Part shown: positions 16,841 to 25,124 of the stretch, one piece after another | Numbering within the stretch: position 1 is the first letter of the stretch | How the letters are laid out: every line of letters starts with the position of its first letter | Assembly (NCBI GenBank): GCA_015709715.1 | Contig: CP054184.1 | Span: forward strand, 2,837,001 to 2,901,000 | Origin: Nitrospira sp. | GTDB lineage: Bacteria > Nitrospirota > Nitrospiria > Nitrospirales > Nitrospiraceae | Length of the DNA: 64,000 nucleotides | Direction: 5' to 3' | Translations under genes and position numbers: made by a program | Notes under the pieces: model-generated | Told to the model about the DNA's origin: nothing | Seen by the model: only the letters and a program-made list of their open reading frames with translations | Database searches by the model: none

Positions 16841-17738
16841 GCCATCCTCGCACAATAAGGACGGAGCAGGGCGCGTACTTCAACAGCGTCTCGGAGACAC
16901 TGCCCAACTGAAGCCGCTCCGATCCCGTCAAGCCACGTGACCCGGCGACCAGCAGATCCACCTTGTCCGAACCGGCCTGCTGAAGGAGCGCGTCCGTGAC
17001 ATGGTCAATGCGGACTTGGGTCGTCACCGCGTACCCTTCACGCAAGAACCGGTCGCGCAGTTTTTCCACTGTCTGCTCGGCGGCGGATCGCCGGGGGGCC
17101 GAGAGTTGGTCCACCTGGTCTTTCGACAGGTAGGTCCCCGCCAGTTCGGTGACGACCGGCTCGACCACCGAACAGATCGTCAGCTTCGCTGTCTCCGGCA
17201 GGAATCGTTTGCACAGGAAGCTGCCGGCGCCCTGCGTGTGTTTGGAGGCGTCGGCGGCAAAGAGCACCCGCGACAGGGTCGTGAGCGGTCGCTTGACGAT
17301 CAAGATCGGACAGGGCGCCAAGGCGCTCACCTTGCGGGACACGCTGCCGAGCAGGTAGCTTTCGACGTCGTTCAGGCCGCGGGACCCCAGCACGAGCAGG
17401 TCGGCCTTTTTCTGTTTGGCCTGCTTGGTAATGGTGTCAGCGACGCGGCCGTGTGCCAGTACGGTTTCGATCGTGGTGTGGGGCTTCGTCGTGGCCTGTT
17501 GCAAGGCGGTACGGGCGAGGCCTTCGAAGCGGCGCAAAATATGATCACCGGCTTTGGTCATGGCGGCCAAGGCTTGCTTGGAGAGGACCGCATGTTTGCG
17601 CGCGGAGGACTTCAGCGACGTATTGTCCACGACGTGCAGCAGTGTCACCGACTCCGGAGGACGGCCGGCCACCGCCCGCAACATCTGGACGCTCCATTCG
17701 GCATATTCAGACCCGTCCACCGCGATCAAGATCTTCAT
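16833..17738 (-). CDS. tandem UspA universal stress protein
   Basis: 301 residues with two Usp domains. Each starts with a strand-loop motif (MKILIAVDGSEYAEW; RVLFAADASKHT) and ends with the ATP-binding signature (VLGSRGLNDVESYLLGSVS; VAGSRGLTGSERLQLGSVS) followed by PCxxLIVxR. Such proteins bind ATP and act in stress survival. ATG 17738 has AGGAAGGG eight bases upstream; an open frame continues to 17948 but is not Usp-like. It is the first gene of the UspA-ATPase-CBS unit and overlaps the ATPase start. Confidence 0.92.
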   Translation of the reverse strand: MKILIAVDGSEYAEWSVQMLRAVAGRPPESVTLLHVVDNTSLKSSARKHAVLSKQALAAMTKAGDHILRRFEGLARTALQQATTKPHTTIETVLAHGRVADTITKQAKQKKADLLVLGSRGLNDVESYLLGSVSRKVSALAPCPILIVKRPLTTLSRVLFAADASKHTQGAGSFLCKRFLPETAKLTICSVVEPVVTELAGTYLSKDQVDQLSAPRRSAAEQTVEKLRDRFLREGYAVTTQVRIDHVTDALLQQAGSDKVDLLVAGSRGLTGSERLQLGSVSETLLKYAPCSVLIVRGWRA

Positions 17739-18010
17739 GAACATCCCTTCCTGCTTGAAAGCACAGCCTGGAATAGGGTCTGCATCGGATATGCCTAAGC
17801 CCTGCATCGGACTGAGTCGCTGATCCTGCGAGTCATCAAGCAGGGCGAATGTTTTGAAAGCGTGGGGGGGAGGCCACTCTGCGGCGTTTTGCAGCAGTCT
17901 CACTCCGGCGGTTGGGGTAATTGGCAGCAGTATGGTTGCCGAGGGCAATCTGTGCAGTAATGGGACGGTCAGGCATTGTGATTGCGTCGGCAGTCGAAGG
18001 GAGGAGGGGC

Positions 18011-18550
18011 ATGGGAATTCAGAGGGGCAGGGGCGTCACAGGTCTCGCTGGGTGCGTCTTATTGGCGGCCGGGATTCTGGGGATGGATGGGGCTGAGGCC
18101 GGTGTTACCACCCGCATTGCCTCAAGTGGAGATGCGATCGAACTGGAGATTCCGACCGACATCGGTCCACAAAAGGACGTGTTGCCGCTCTACCACAGCG
18201 GGAAGATCCGGTATTTCAGTGCGGGTATCGGCCAAGTCGAACGCGAAGCCTCCTATCCCCCATTCTCCTTGAAACTGGTGTTGACCGCCGGAGGCAAACC
18301 CTTCGTGACCGGCGCGGCCCTGACGATCCGCGATGCCAAGGGTGTCGTGGCCTTGAGTGTGCCGGCCGAACAGATGACAGGGCCCTGGCTCTTCGCCGAT
18401 GTGCCGGAAGGGGTCTATGAGGTAACAGCGACCCTGGGCGGACAACAGCAGAAGGTCACGGGGATCAAGGTCAAAGAGGGCCGCGTGACGACGCAGCATC
18501 TGCGGTGGGCTCAAGATCCCAGCCCGCCCTTGGCCGTGCAGGCCGAATGA
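18011..18550 (+). CDS. exported carboxypeptidase-regulatory-like protein
   Basis: 179 residues. ATG 18011 sits behind GGGAGGAGGGGC. A signal peptide ends at GAEA. The mature part contains a short beta-sandwich resembling the carboxypeptidase-regulatory or CNA-B type fold: PFVTGAALTIRDAKGVVALS, then FADVPEGVYEVTATLGG and QQKVTGIKVKEGRVTT. It would act in the periplasm or at the cell surface; no catalytic residues are seen. It is divergent from the UspA gene, and the ~270 bases between them hold no other gene. Confidence 0.7.
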   Translation: MGIQRGRGVTGLAGCVLLAAGILGMDGAEAGVTTRIASSGDAIELEIPTDIGPQKDVLPLYHSGKIRYFSAGIGQVEREASYPPFSLKLVLTAGGKPFVTGAALTIRDAKGVVALSVPAEQMTGPWLFADVPEGVYEVTATLGGQQQKVTGIKVKEGRVTTQHLRWAQDPSPPLAVQAE

Positions 18551-18668
18551 CCAAGGAGCAGGTTCGCGTCCACGGCGCAGCGACGGGGTTTACCGGGCGA
18601 CGGTCTCCTCAGCCGTGGTATAAGCGTGGACGATTCTTGGCAGCGACGAATACAGGAGGAGCTTGTGT

Positions 18669-19142
18669 ATGGTGAAGAAGCAGCGGGCCGCGACGAAACG
18701 GGCGACGGGCAAGAAGCGGACAGGGGCGGGCTTTGAGGACCTTACAGTGGGCCAGGTCTTGAACAAGCGCGTGGCGACGGCGCGCCCCGACACCAAGGCC
18801 GACCAGGTGGCGGCCCTGATCGTGAAGGGAACCGGCACCGTGCCGGTTGTGGATGGGGCGAAACGGTTGGTGGGCGTGGTGAGCGAACATGACCTGCTGC
18901 TGGCGCTCGACGAGGGGCAGGCCTGGGCCGTCCTCCGGGCCAAGGACATCATGAGCGGCAACCCCTACTCGGCGAGGCCGGAACATAACCTCCCGACATT
19001 GGTCCATGTGTTGACTGAAAGCGATCTCATGTCGGTGCCGGTGGCGGACGAGCGCAACCGGTTCGTGGGCGTCGTGTCCCGGCGGGACGTCGTCAAGGCA
19101 GCGTTGAAGGCGGGGGCGGCGAAACGGGGCTCGCGCCCGTAA
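18669..19142 (+). CDS. two-CBS-domain protein with basic N-terminal tail
   Basis: 157 residues. A lysine/arginine-rich leader (VKKQRAATKRATGKKRTGAG) precedes a CBS pair: TVGQVLNKRVATARP/LVGVVSEHDLLLAL and AKDIMSGNPYSARP/FVGVVSRRDVVKAA. The basic tail may bind nucleic acid or a membrane surface. ATG 18669 is preferred over TTG 18663; AGGAGG lies 9 bases upstream. It is followed by another CBS gene and an L,D-transpeptidase in one direction. Confidence 0.88.
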   Translation: MVKKQRAATKRATGKKRTGAGFEDLTVGQVLNKRVATARPDTKADQVAALIVKGTGTVPVVDGAKRLVGVVSEHDLLLALDEGQAWAVLRAKDIMSGNPYSARPEHNLPTLVHVLTESDLMSVPVADERNRFVGVVSRRDVVKAALKAGAAKRGSRP

Positions 19143-19190
19143 CCAGTCCGGGCGCGGGCTCCTGAGCGGTCCTGGGGAGGAGGACACTTC

Positions 19191-19625
19191 ATGCGACAGA
19201 TCGACAACCTTACGCAGGCCTGCGACCCCAAGGGCCTGACAGTTGCTCAGCTCATGCAAGACGCGCCCTTCACCTGCACGGCGAAGACGGATGCCCTCAC
19301 CATCGGGCGGCTCATGACGAAGCAGAATTTCGGCGGGCTCCCGGTGGTGGCGGAGGATGGGACGCTGGTCGGGTTGGTCACCGAATATGACCTACTTCAG
19401 GCCATGATCGAAGGGCGCGACCTCCGCAAGGTGTCGGCGGCGGACATCATGACTACTCAGCCCTTGGCGGTGCGGGAAACCATGACCTTGGAGGAAGTCG
19501 CGAACCTCTTCCAGGATCGCTACGTGACGCGCTTGCCCGTGGTGCGAGAGCGCAAACTCGTCGGCATCGTGGCGCGGCGTGACCTGCTGCATGGGTATAT
19601 GAAGGCTTCGCAATATTGGTCCTAA
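19191..19625 (+). CDS. two-CBS-domain protein
   Basis: 144 residues forming one Bateman module: VAQLMQDAPFTCTA/LVGLVTEYDLLQAM and AADIMTTQPLAVRE/LVGIVARRDLLHGY. GGAGGAGGAC gives a good ribosome site. It is a paralogue of the protein at 5982-6419, so this window has at least two members of one small CBS family. It lies between another CBS protein and the L,D-transpeptidase gene, four bases upstream of the latter, suggesting translational coupling. Confidence 0.9.
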   Translation: MRQIDNLTQACDPKGLTVAQLMQDAPFTCTAKTDALTIGRLMTKQNFGGLPVVAEDGTLVGLVTEYDLLQAMIEGRDLRKVSAADIMTTQPLAVRETMTLEEVANLFQDRYVTRLPVVRERKLVGIVARRDLLHGYMKASQYWS

Positions 19626-19629
19626 TCGC

Positions 19630-20457
19630 ATGCGGCGTCTGAGCGGGCCGTCCGTGGCGGCCCTTGGTTTCTGGGCCTTGTGGTGCCTGCATGGCGCGGA
19701 GCGGCCCGTTCTCGCGGCGGACCGTATCTCTCCCTGCGCCATCCACTACCCGAGCGACCGGCGGATTGCTTGGCAATGTCGTCGACTCCAACGGGGGGAG
19801 ACGCTCGAATCGCTGTTCGGCTCGCGATGGCAGGATGTCGCGCGCTTCAACCGTATCGATCGGCGCCACGTACAGCCGGGACGAGAGATCAAAGTGCCGC
19901 TGAGGCCCGAGGAGGTCGCGCAGTTTCATCCCCTTCCCTCGCGATATCCGCTCGGCGAGCAAGAGGACAAACTGATTCTCGTCGATTTGTCGGAGCAATT
20001 CCTGGGAGCCTACGAGCGAGGGATCTTGCGATTCGCCCTTCCCATCGCGACGGGCGGCCCGGACCATCCGACACCGATCGGAGACTTTCGCATCACGGCG
20101 GCCCACCGCACGCACCGCTCCTGCCTCTACACGGTGGAAGGGACGGATGTGCCCTATCCCATGCACTATGCGTTGCGGTTCCATGTCGACGGGCAGGGAA
20201 GTTACTGGATGCATGGCCGTGACCTCCCCGGCTATCCCGCTTCGCATGGCTGCATCGGCCTGTCGGACGAACAGATGCAACAGCGGTATTACGGCGCGCC
20301 GGCGCAGCCCGCGCTTGCCGATGCCAAGCGGCTATATGAGTGGGTGGTCGGCGAGCATGCGGAGGAAGAGGCGTGGAGGCCGATCCCGAACGGGCCGCGG
20401 GTCGTGATCTCCGGCCAGGCTCCGCGGGGGTATGTGAGCGGCGTGACTGGTTTCTAA
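19630..20457 (+). CDS. L,D-transpeptidase with LysM domain
   Basis: 275 residues. A signal peptide (VAALGFWALWCLHGAERPVLA) leads into a LysM-like segment (LQRGETLESLFGSRWQDVAR, then VQPGREIKVP) and a YkuD catalytic domain beginning LILVDLSEQFLGAYE. The active-site motif is HGRDLPGYPASHGCIGL with the catalytic Cys and the two conserved His. It should cross-link peptidoglycan or attach lipoproteins in the periplasm. The start is four bases after the upstream CBS stop. Confidence 0.9.
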   Translation: MRRLSGPSVAALGFWALWCLHGAERPVLAADRISPCAIHYPSDRRIAWQCRRLQRGETLESLFGSRWQDVARFNRIDRRHVQPGREIKVPLRPEEVAQFHPLPSRYPLGEQEDKLILVDLSEQFLGAYERGILRFALPIATGGPDHPTPIGDFRITAAHRTHRSCLYTVEGTDVPYPMHYALRFHVDGQGSYWMHGRDLPGYPASHGCIGLSDEQMQQRYYGAPAQPALADAKRLYEWVVGEHAEEEAWRPIPNGPRVVISGQAPRGYVSGVTGF

Positions 20458-20474
20458 TGGGCAGGCCGACGGTC

Positions 20475-20931
20475 GGAGAGGGGAAAGAAGGTTGCCATGA
20501 TCCAGTGCTGTTGCAGGGCGAGGACCACATCGGCGGCGATCAAGCCCATGAGCGATGAAGTTCATGGCGACCATGACGAGCGGAATGAAGGCGAGGGCAA
20601 TGCCGCTCTGCTGGGCGCGCAACAGGAGAAAGGCTTCGCTGGATCGCGCCAGCGTGAAGACTGCGCCGATTCCCACCACCCACCAATAACCTGCCCCTAA
20701 GCGCGCGAGACTGTTCCAACTGAATCAGCCCGGTGGCCAAGAGGGGCCCGACAAGCGCGCCCACCGTATCCAGCGATTGTCACAACCCGAAGGCTGCGCC
20801 CCGCGGGGCCGGCGGAGCAATGCCCGCCACCAGCGCATCACGGGGCGCACCGCGGGTCCCTAAACAGCGAAAGCAGGCTAGTGGATCATCTCCGAAGAGA
20901 CGTCCATCACTAGGCTGACAAAGCCCAGCAT
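20475..20931 (-). pseudogene. MFS transporter remnant with internal deletions
   Basis: Five fragments of one major-facilitator protein occur in order on the minus strand in changing frames: start LGFVSLVMDVSSEMIH (20931 down, then stop), GTRGAPRDALVAGIAPPAPR with AAFGL, SLDTVGALVGPLLATGL, VVGIGAVFTLARSSEAFLLL with RAQQSGIALAFIPLVMVAMN, and LIAADVVLALQQHWI. The full family is about 400 residues; here the helices between SSEMIH and the GxRGAPRDAL loop are deleted, as is the part after MN. Stops and frameshifts separate the pieces. The whole 20458-21139 stretch holds no intact gene. Confidence 0.8.
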
Positions 20932-21139
20932 TCAGATGGCGGAAGGCATTCGCTGAGAGCCACGGTCCACACCAATGCTTACCAGGTCTTGAAGAACGTG
21001 AGTAAGTCTTCTCCCTGCCTCCAGTCGTAAGGCTCCGCGTGCGCCAATCGTCCTTCTCCCTCGCGATCCACGGCAACACCTCCCTTTTCCAGATAAGACG
21101 TTCGAGCGCCGGAAAGATACACTGTGGAAGGAGGGCGGG

Positions 21140-22570
21140 CTACTGGCGGTCTCTGACCTGATGTTGCGGGCAGGGGTTCGGCATCTGGAGTCCAGGAGGC
21201 AGTGTGGTCCGTTCGTCTACGCAGGCCACATCCAGTTGTGTCTGAACGAGGCCCAGCGCGCCGCTCAGGTTGGCGCCGCGTAAATCACTCTGGCGGAGGT
21301 CGGCGCTCTGCAGTTGCGCGCCGGTCAAATCCGATTCGCTGAGGTTGGCTTCGCGCAGATCGGCTTCCTGCAGGTTCGTCTGGATCAGCGTGGCGTGGCT
21401 CAGATCGGCGTGACTCAAATCCGCCGCCACCAGGTTGGCCGATTCCAGCGTCGCCTCCCGCAGCTTCGCGCGCGACAAACGGGCCCTGGGCGCATAGACC
21501 TCGGTGAGGTCGGCCTTCCGTAGATCGGCCTGGGTCAGGTGGGTGCCGATCAACACGGCCTGGTGGAGTCGTGCGCCGTGAAGATCGGCGTGAGACAGAT
21601 TGGCCTTGTAGAAGACGGCCATGGTCAGGCCTGCGGAGTCCAGGCGGGCCTTGGTGAGGTTCGCACCCTCCAGGTTTGCGCTCTCGACATTTGCCCGCTG
21701 CAGCGTGGCACCCATGAGCTGCGCATATCGCAGATCGGCGCCACGGAGGCTGGCTTCGCGGAGATCGGTCTTCACGAGAGAAGCGCCGTCCAGATAGGCA
21801 CTGTCCAACTCCGCCTCGGCCAGGGTCGCGCCGTCCAGGGAGGCGCTGTCCAGTAGGGCTCCTTGCAGATCGGCCCGACGCAGGTTTGCCTGTTGGATGT
21901 TGGCGCGGCGGAGGTCCGTCCCGGCCAAGTCGGCGTCGGCCAGGGTGGCTTTGAAGAGGTTGGCGCCGTAGAAGTAGCCGTCCGTGACGGTGGCGCTGCT
22001 CAGGTCGGCCAGCTGCAAATCGGCATCTTCGAAATGGGCCCGCTCCAAGACCGCCTCCCGCAAGATCGCCCCCTGGAGGGTAGCGCCGTAGAACGCCGCT
22101 TCCTCCGCGACTGTCCGGCTGAGCCGCGCCTTGACCAACAGCGCCTTGCGCAGGTCGGCTCCGACCAGTGTGGCATCTTCCAGCATGGCCTGGGACAGGT
22201 CGGCGCCTTTCAAGTGCGCCTGCACGAGGCTTGCGTTGCGCAGGTTGGCGCCCTTCAAGGACGCGCCTTCCAGGTCGATGCGTTCGAGGTTCGCGCCGAC
22301 CAACCTCAATCCCCGCAGGTTGGTTTGGCATAGGGTGGCGCGCCGCCCGTCCGGCGACTCGCGGTTCTCCAACCATTGGGCATGGGCCTGCAAGATCGGC
22401 TCAAGGACTTTCGGCGCCGGCTGCTTCTGCTTGAGCGGGTGGTCGCAGATCTCGCTGCTCTGGGCCTTGGGGATGGGTTTGGGGCGGGACTTGGCGTCCG
22501 CCTGGGTGGTCAGCAGCGAGGTCGCGATCCAACCGATGACGATCGCGATCCAGAGGAAACGTGGGTTCAT
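21140..22570 (-). CDS. exported pentapeptide-repeat protein
   Basis: 476 residues. A signal peptide (FLWIAIVIGWIATSLLTTQA) precedes a ~60-residue linker and then about 65 consecutive A(D/N)Lxx-type pentapeptides (e.g. GADLSQAMLEDATLVGADLR), which form a right-handed quadrilateral beta-helix. The end leaves the repeat pattern with a Cys-containing tail (LDVACVDERTTLPPGLQMP). Being exported is less usual for this class, which is often cytoplasmic. The DNA is locally repetitive for this reason. It lies downstream of pncB, 34 bases away, and probably shares its transcript. Confidence 0.88.
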   Translation of the reverse strand: MNPRFLWIAIVIGWIATSLLTTQADAKSRPKPIPKAQSSEICDHPLKQKQPAPKVLEPILQAHAQWLENRESPDGRRATLCQTNLRGLRLVGANLERIDLEGASLKGANLRNASLVQAHLKGADLSQAMLEDATLVGADLRKALLVKARLSRTVAEEAAFYGATLQGAILREAVLERAHFEDADLQLADLSSATVTDGYFYGANLFKATLADADLAGTDLRRANIQQANLRRADLQGALLDSASLDGATLAEAELDSAYLDGASLVKTDLREASLRGADLRYAQLMGATLQRANVESANLEGANLTKARLDSAGLTMAVFYKANLSHADLHGARLHQAVLIGTHLTQADLRKADLTEVYAPRARLSRAKLREATLESANLVAADLSHADLSHATLIQTNLQEADLREANLSESDLTGAQLQSADLRQSDLRGANLSGALGLVQTQLDVACVDERTTLPPGLQMPNPCPQHQVRDRQ

Positions 22571-22604
22571 CGAAGGACCTCCTTGAGGATGACAGAGTCG
22601 TGCG

Positions 22605-23939
22605 TCATGTCTGCCGATCGACCCGTTGTGCCAGCTCGGTCAAGGCTGGGGTTACGCACACTTGATAGGATGCCGCGGTTTCCAATGTACGCCACGCATC
22701 AGGCAGTTGCGCGAGCGAGGCGGAGGCCTGCCGTCGGATCTCCTCCAGCGCCGGTGCGGTCACGAGACGGCGTCCCCCGCGCATCACGGGCAGCAACAGG
22801 GGCAGGCCCTCCTGTGCATCGCCCTCGACCGTGAGAATGTCGCCGGCCATCCGTCCGTCCGGGCCGATGGAGCGATAGACCTGCTTGCGTCCTGGCCAGG
22901 TGGCCTTGCCCTCGGAGCGTTTGCGGCAGGGGCGACCGGCATATTCCTGCAGCTTGTAGGCGCAATCGAGATAGGGCGCATCGGCGGAGGTGGTCATGGC
23001 GGTGCCGACGGCGAAACCGTCGATGGGCGCGCGGCTTGCGACCAAAGCCTGCAAGCGGTATTCGTCGAGATTGCCGCTGGCCAGGATCTCGGTGTCTGTG
23101 AGGCCGCCTCGGTCCAAGATGCTTCGCACCCGTCGCGCATGGTCGGCGAGGTCGCCGCTGTCCAGCCGCACGCCGTGGATGGTGATCTTGCGCGCCTTGA
23201 GCCGCCCCGCCAAGGCCACCACCTTCTCTGCGGCCGCTTCGGTGTCGTAGGTATCGATCAGCAGCACGACATGGCCGGGCTGCGCCATGGCGATGTGTTC
23301 GAAGGCCTCGGCTTCGTCGCGATGGGCTTGAATGAAGGAATGGGCGATCGTGCCGTAGGTCGGGATGCCGAAGCGGGCGCCCGCCAAGACATTCGAGGTG
23401 CCGGCGAAGCCTGCGAGGTAGGAGGCGCGCGCGGCCAGCAACCCCGCCTCCGCCCCATGCGCACGACGCAACCCGAAGTCGATCAAGGGGGCGCCCCCGG
23501 CCGCCAGGACGGACCGGCAGGCCTTGGAGGCAACCATGGTTTGGAAGTTCAGCAGGTTCATGATGCGGGTCTCGACAAGCTGGGCTTGGGGGAGCGGCGC
23601 GGTGATGCGCAGGATCGGCTCGTTCGCAAAAAAGATGCTCCCTTCCGGCAGGGCATGGACGTCCCCCGTGAATCTCATCGTCCGGAGGCCGTCCAGAAAG
23701 GCAGGGGTAAACCCGCCTCTGCCTGCGAGCCACTCCAAGTCGCTCTCCGTGAAGTGAAACTCTTCCAGATAGGTCAGGACCTGCTCCAGCCCCGCCGCCA
23801 GGAAGAAGTTCCGACAGGGCGGCAGCTTACGGACGAAGAACTCGAAGACCGCCTCGTCGGTCATGCCTTGGGCCACGTAGGCCTGCGCCATGGTGAGTTC
23901 GTAGAGGTCCGTGAGGAGGGCATCCGAGACATCACTCAT
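22605..23939 (-). CDS. pncB: nicotinate phosphoribosyltransferase
   Basis: 444 residues. It converts nicotinate and PRPP to nicotinate mononucleotide in NAD salvage. Family features are the N-terminal LLTDLYELTMAQAYVAQGM, RKLPPCRNFFLAAGLEQVL, the active-site IDFGLRRAHGAEAG, the phosphate-binding HGVRLDSGDLADHARRVR and NLDEYRLQALV. ATG 23939 overlaps the nicotinamidase stop by four bases (ATGA), so the two salvage steps are translationally coupled. Confidence 0.95.
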   Translation of the reverse strand: MSDVSDALLTDLYELTMAQAYVAQGMTDEAVFEFFVRKLPPCRNFFLAAGLEQVLTYLEEFHFTESDLEWLAGRGGFTPAFLDGLRTMRFTGDVHALPEGSIFFANEPILRITAPLPQAQLVETRIMNLLNFQTMVASKACRSVLAAGGAPLIDFGLRRAHGAEAGLLAARASYLAGFAGTSNVLAGARFGIPTYGTIAHSFIQAHRDEAEAFEHIAMAQPGHVVLLIDTYDTEAAAEKVVALAGRLKARKITIHGVRLDSGDLADHARRVRSILDRGGLTDTEILASGNLDEYRLQALVASRAPIDGFAVGTAMTTSADAPYLDCAYKLQEYAGRPCRKRSEGKATWPGRKQVYRSIGPDGRMAGDILTVEGDAQEGLPLLLPVMRGGRRLVTAPALEEIRRQASASLAQLPDAWRTLETAASYQVCVTPALTELAQRVDRQT

Positions 23940-24517
23940 GCGACAAGTTGCTCCACCCGGAGGGGGACTGCGCCGGCCAGGACCATGGTTTCTTCGGCTT
24001 GCCGGCCGTCGTCGGGCCGAACGTTCACCGCCTGGATGGCGTCGATCAAGAGATACACGGCATAACCCAGTTGCCGGGCGTCGCGGACGGTTTCCAACAC
24101 ACAGTAGTCCGTGGCCAGGCCGCCGACGTACAGACGGGTGACGCCGCAGGACTGAAGCCGGTCGTGGAGCAGCGTATCTTGAAAGCCGGAATAGGCCTCA
24201 CGATTGGGATCGGTGCCTTTGGAGATGACGATGGCGTGAGTCGGCAGTTGAAGGGCCTCAGGGAACCCTGCGCCGGGGCTATAGGCGAGACAGTGCGGAG
24301 GCCAGGGACCGCCTTGGGGGCGGAAGGAACAATGGTTGGGTGGATGCCAATCCCGCGTGGCAAACACCGGCAGGGCGTGCTCAACAAAAAGGAGCACATA
24401 TTGTCGCAACACGGGCACGATCCCGTCGCTCCCCGGCACGGCCAACGCTCCGCCGGGCAGGAAATCATTCTGCATGTCCACCAAGAGCAGGCCGTCACCT
24501 CGCGTCAGTTGTTTCAC
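23936..24517 (-). CDS. pncA: nicotinamidase
   Basis: 193 residues of the isochorismatase-like hydrolase fold. The catalytic triad is Asp14 (VDMQNDFLPGG), Lys100 (VISKGTD) and Cys139 (LATDYCVLETV); the metal site DWHPPNH supplies Asp56, His58 and His62. It deamidates nicotinamide to nicotinate for the phosphoribosyltransferase encoded next. The start is GTG 24517 with AAGGACC upstream. It follows the cytochrome gene by 31 bases. Confidence 0.95.
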   Translation of the reverse strand: MKQLTRGDGLLLVDMQNDFLPGGALAVPGSDGIVPVLRQYVLLFVEHALPVFATRDWHPPNHCSFRPQGGPWPPHCLAYSPGAGFPEALQLPTHAIVISKGTDPNREAYSGFQDTLLHDRLQSCGVTRLYVGGLATDYCVLETVRDARQLGYAVYLLIDAIQAVNVRPDDGRQAEETMVLAGAVPLRVEQLVA

Positions 24518-24548
24518 GAAAGGTCCTTCGCGCCTGGCCGCCCGGTTG

Positions 24549-24932
24549 TCACTTGCCCTGTTGCACGAGCAGCCGGATGTACGCCAATGCGTCCTGCATT
24601 TCTGTTTCCGTCAATTGCCCCAGCCAGGAGTGCATCGGGCTGAAGACGACCCCATGTTCGATGGTGCGAAGCAATTCTTCGTCGGACTTGAGAAAGGATT
24701 TGAAACGATGGAAGTTCGCCGGCGGAACCCGTAACTCCGCCGCGCCGGGGCCGTCCCCCCATCCGCCGGTGCCGTGGCAGGTGAGACAGTGTCGTTCGTA
24801 GACACCTTTGCCGCGGGTGACATCGGCAGGAAAGTCTTGCGCCGAGGCGGGGGACGCGGCCAGGCTTACGAACCACAGGGCGGAAACGACCAACAGACTG
24901 TCGGTCCGACAGGAGCGCGAAGCGTGCGGCAT
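24549..24932 (-). CDS. monohaem cytochrome c
   Basis: 127 residues with a signal peptide ending ASPASA-QDF and one haem-c motif CLTCH (49-53) in GVYERHCLTCHGTGG, the class-I pattern. The axial Met is probably in VFSPMHSWLGQ, followed by the C-terminal helix EMQDALAYIRLLVQ. It should be a periplasmic electron carrier or subunit. ATG 24932 is chosen; a TTG two codons upstream is also possible, with GAGGA ahead of both. It sits between the zinc-ribbon gene and pncA in a minus-strand run. Confidence 0.9.
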   Translation of the reverse strand: MPHASRSCRTDSLLVVSALWFVSLAASPASAQDFPADVTRGKGVYERHCLTCHGTGGWGDGPGAAELRVPPANFHRFKSFLKSDEELLRTIEHGVVFSPMHSWLGQLTETEMQDALAYIRLLVQQGK

Positions 24933-24944
24933 GGCCAATCGTCC

Positions 24945-25109
24945 TCAACTCTTCTTCGTCGTGTGGGCGATGAAGGGCGAAAAGTGCTGTTGTAGTTTGG
25001 TGCTGCCGCATTTCGGGCATTGCACCTCGCCCTTTTCATGTTGTTTGAGCGTGACGACGATCAACGACTCTTTGCCGCAATCCAAACAGGTATAGTCGTA
25101 CATGGGCAT
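24945..25109 (-). CDS. FmdB-type zinc-ribbon protein, 54 aa
   Basis: A short gene between the protease and the cytochrome. It reads MPMYDYTCLDCGKESLIV and later VQCPKCGSTKLQQHFSPF, giving two zinc knuckles, Cys8-x2-Cys11 and Cys31-x2-Cys34, the arrangement of FmdB/CxxC regulatory-type proteins (family start MPxYxYxCxxCG). GTAGGAGG lies 11 bases before ATG 25109; a second ATG at 25103 is possible. The stop is 12 bases before the cytochrome start. The role of the family is not well known. Confidence 0.85.
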   Translation of the reverse strand: MPMYDYTCLDCGKESLIVVTLKQHEKGEVQCPKCGSTKLQQHFSPFIAHTTKKS

Positions 25110-25124
25110 GGGGTCTCGCGCCTC

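Noticed and set aside
16841-16855. TTG start for the Na,K-like ATPase
   Set aside because: GTG 16840 has a ribosome site and a compact overlap with the upstream gene; the extra five residues add nothing conserved.
21270-22330. Short-period repetitive DNA that could be read as a repeat array
   Set aside because: The roughly 15-base periodicity comes from coding for pentapeptides; no identical direct repeats with unique spacers, so not CRISPR.
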